Part shown: positions 62,657 to 64,000 of the stretch, piece by piece
Layout of the letters: each line of letters begins with the position of its first letter
Numbering within the stretch: the stretch's first letter is position 1
Origin: Accumulibacter jenkinsii
GTDB taxonomy: Bacteria > Pseudomonadota > Gammaproteobacteria > Burkholderiales > Rhodocyclaceae
Assembly: GCA_036625225.1 (NCBI GenBank)
Contig: JAZKUF010000005.1
Coordinates: forward strand, 124,001-188,000
DNA length: 64,000 nt
Reading direction: 5' to 3'
The notes under the pieces: generated by a model
Database searches by the model: none
Told to the model about the DNA's origin: nothing
Seen by the model: only the letters and a program-made list of their open reading frames with translations
Made by a program: the position numbers and the translations under genes

Positions 62657-64000
62657 ATGACTCGAATCGAGGGAAGACTGCTGCCGCAGAACGGTGAAGT
62701 ACCGGCAACGGCCTATGCAGGTCACCGGGTGGAAGCTCTGCTGCGGGTCGCCTTCAAGCTTCCCGACGGCACGCCCTTGACCCGGCCGCGCTATCTGCAG
62801 TCCGCGACGACGCCCGCCGGAAACTTTTCATTCGCCTTGCCGGTGGCCGAAGAAGTGGCTGGCCGCAGCGAGTTCATCGTCCGTTCGCCAGCCGGCGTGC
62901 GGCTCGCGATCGCCGAACGGGACAGCCTCGACGGGCTGGAAATCAAGGTCGATCCGGCAAGCCCGGTGAATCTCGCCGATGCCCCGGCCCTGGCGACGCC
63001 GGCCAGCGAACTGCTTGTCCTGCGCATCGCCTTGCATGATCGTGTGAACCTCGTGCGGGTCGCGCAGCGTCTGGTGTTCGTCTGGGGACGCCCGGCCCAG
63101 GCCACCGGGCCGGAGGGGGAACTGCCCGACCTCATTCTGCTGGCCGCCGATCATACCGATGCCGCCGGTCGGGTGCGGCTCGAAATCCCCGCCGTCCGCT
63201 ACGCGCATCTGGAAGTCGAAGCGCTGGCCAATTCGCCGGCCCTGGGCCGGCTGACGGTTCCCCTCGACGACCAGGGGCTGCCGCCCGAGAGCCTCGACAT
63301 GACCGTCGAGCTGCCGCTGCTGGAAGCCGCGGCCGATTGTGAATGCGCGGCAACGGCCACGCCGCGCGCGCCCGATCATGCGGATCTGTTCGCTTCGCAG
63401 GACGTCTATTCACAGGACCTCGATGCCGGCGGCTGCGTCAGGCTCGCGGTGCCCAACCGGACGCTCGAGGAATACGCCTTTTACAGCCTGGTGCGAACGA
63501 CCGACCCCGTTCTCTGGGGGATGAAGCCGCCGGAGCCCGCGCGCCTGCCGCTGTCCACGACGGCGCTCGACCTCGCGGCAGAGATCGCTTTCGGCGCCCG
63601 CGCGCTCGATGAGAAGCTCGAAAAGAACCCACCGCAAGGTCGTTCCCGCAGCCGGGCGGCGGAGACCCGGACCGCCGATGACCTGCGGCTCGCGAGCGAA
63701 GCCTATCGCACCTCGGGACTGATTGCCGCGCGCGCCTGGCGCGAGACCACCGAAGTCGATGCGATTCACAAGTCGATCCTCGAACGCGCCTCGGCGCTCT
63801 CGGAAAGCTCACTGCGCCAGGCCCTCAGCGACCCCGACGGGTTCACGCCGGTCAGTCTGATGACTGCCGAGCGGCGGGCGGCGCTCGAAGACATGGACTC
63901 CCTGCTGGACGCCGTCGCCCCGACCGCCGGCGGACGGCAGGCGGTTTCGGCAGCGCATCCGGTCGACTGGGACGAGGTGCCGAAAACCGTGCAGGCGGCG
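62657..64000 (+). CDS. Paralogue of the giant protein, 3' end outside window
   Basis: 448 codons visible, frame open to the right edge. Two N-terminal beta modules are followed by the same block as in the protein at 56718: DVYSQDLDAGGCVRL, PNRTLEEYAFYSLVRTTDP, DPDGFTPVSLMTAERR and PVDWDEVPKTVQAA. The linker before the block has CECAATATPRAPDH where the first protein has CHCELAPPRLPD. GAGGAGAAG precedes ATG 62657. Whether a hydrolase domain follows cannot be seen. Confidence 0.8.
   Translation, partial: MTRIEGRLLPQNGEVPATAYAGHRVEALLRVAFKLPDGTPLTRPRYLQSATTPAGNFSFALPVAEEVAGRSEFIVRSPAGVRLAIAERDSLDGLEIKVDPASPVNLADAPALATPASELLVLRIALHDRVNLVRVAQRLVFVWGRPAQATGPEGELPDLILLAADHTDAAGRVRLEIPAVRYAHLEVEALANSPALGRLTVPLDDQGLPPESLDMTVELPLLEAAADCECAATATPRAPDHADLFASQDVYSQDLDAGGCVRLAVPNRTLEEYAFYSLVRTTDPVLWGMKPPEPARLPLSTTALDLAAEIAFGARALDEKLEKNPPQGRSRSRAAETRTADDLRLASEAYRTSGLIAARAWRETTEVDAIHKSILERASALSESSLRQALSDPDGFTPVSLMTAERRAALEDMDSLLDAVAPTAGGRQAVSAAHPVDWDEVPKTVQAA

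Overview
The window is high-GC DNA with dense, often translationally coupled gene blocks. PEP-CTERM proteins, PAS/c-di-GMP signalling, a Cus-type copper pump and trehalose synthesis from glycogen or maltose suggest an environmental Gram-negative proteobacterium. A Rhodocyclales-like betaproteobacterium is my best guess (inference; no rRNA or other marker gene is present).

Layout. 1-1122: small stress/envelope genes on the minus strand (CYTH phosphatase fragment, DUF883 protein, BON lipoprotein). 1673-11884: a PAS histidine kinase, then a trehalose block: TreS-maltokinase fusion, an MscS-like membrane protein, TreZ and TreY. 11894-16020: a minus-strand operon that is the most unusual locus here. 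Three small paralogous peptides, each ending in VIFVCG, are followed by a fusion of a PqqD-like winged helix to a haem-oxygenase-like (PqqC/CADD-type) oxidase, a DJ-1/PfpI protein, an aldo/keto reductase and an ABM monooxygenase. It looks like an undescribed RiPP-type pathway without a radical SAM enzyme. 16723-21934: cusFBA copper/silver efflux. 22247-23458: purT.

23500-34000 and 48200-52250 are accessory DNA: an IS110 relic, a PEP-CTERM/HAF-repeat protein, an IscB nuclease with its upstream omega RNA, a tyrosine recombinase, a complete IS607 element (tnpA, tnpB) inserted in a broken Rhs/Ig-type gene, and a deleted second IS607 copy. Two low-GC genes, a TIR-domain NTPase/TPR protein (28637-31099) and an OLD-like ATPase (49850-51547), lie in mirror orientation inside two elements that share both end sequences but carry different cargo. 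I read these as two copies of one non-autonomous element carrying interchangeable defence genes. A second TIR protein, fused to a methyltransferase, lies at 34145-35434.

36304-42494: signalling genes (triple-PAS FixL-like kinase, FixJ-like regulator, HD-GYP response regulator, receiver, PAS-GGDEF cyclase). 43390-47101: an ArsS-like radical SAM gene followed by a PhnD-PhnE-PhnC transporter. 47117-48211: Ca/Na exchanger. 52368-54082: cytochrome b561 and two YceI proteins. 54783-56593: membrane protein and a SYLF-domain protein. 56718 to the edge: an operon of a 1872-residue protein with an embedded alpha/beta hydrolase, a 99-residue protein and a paralogue of the giant running off the window.
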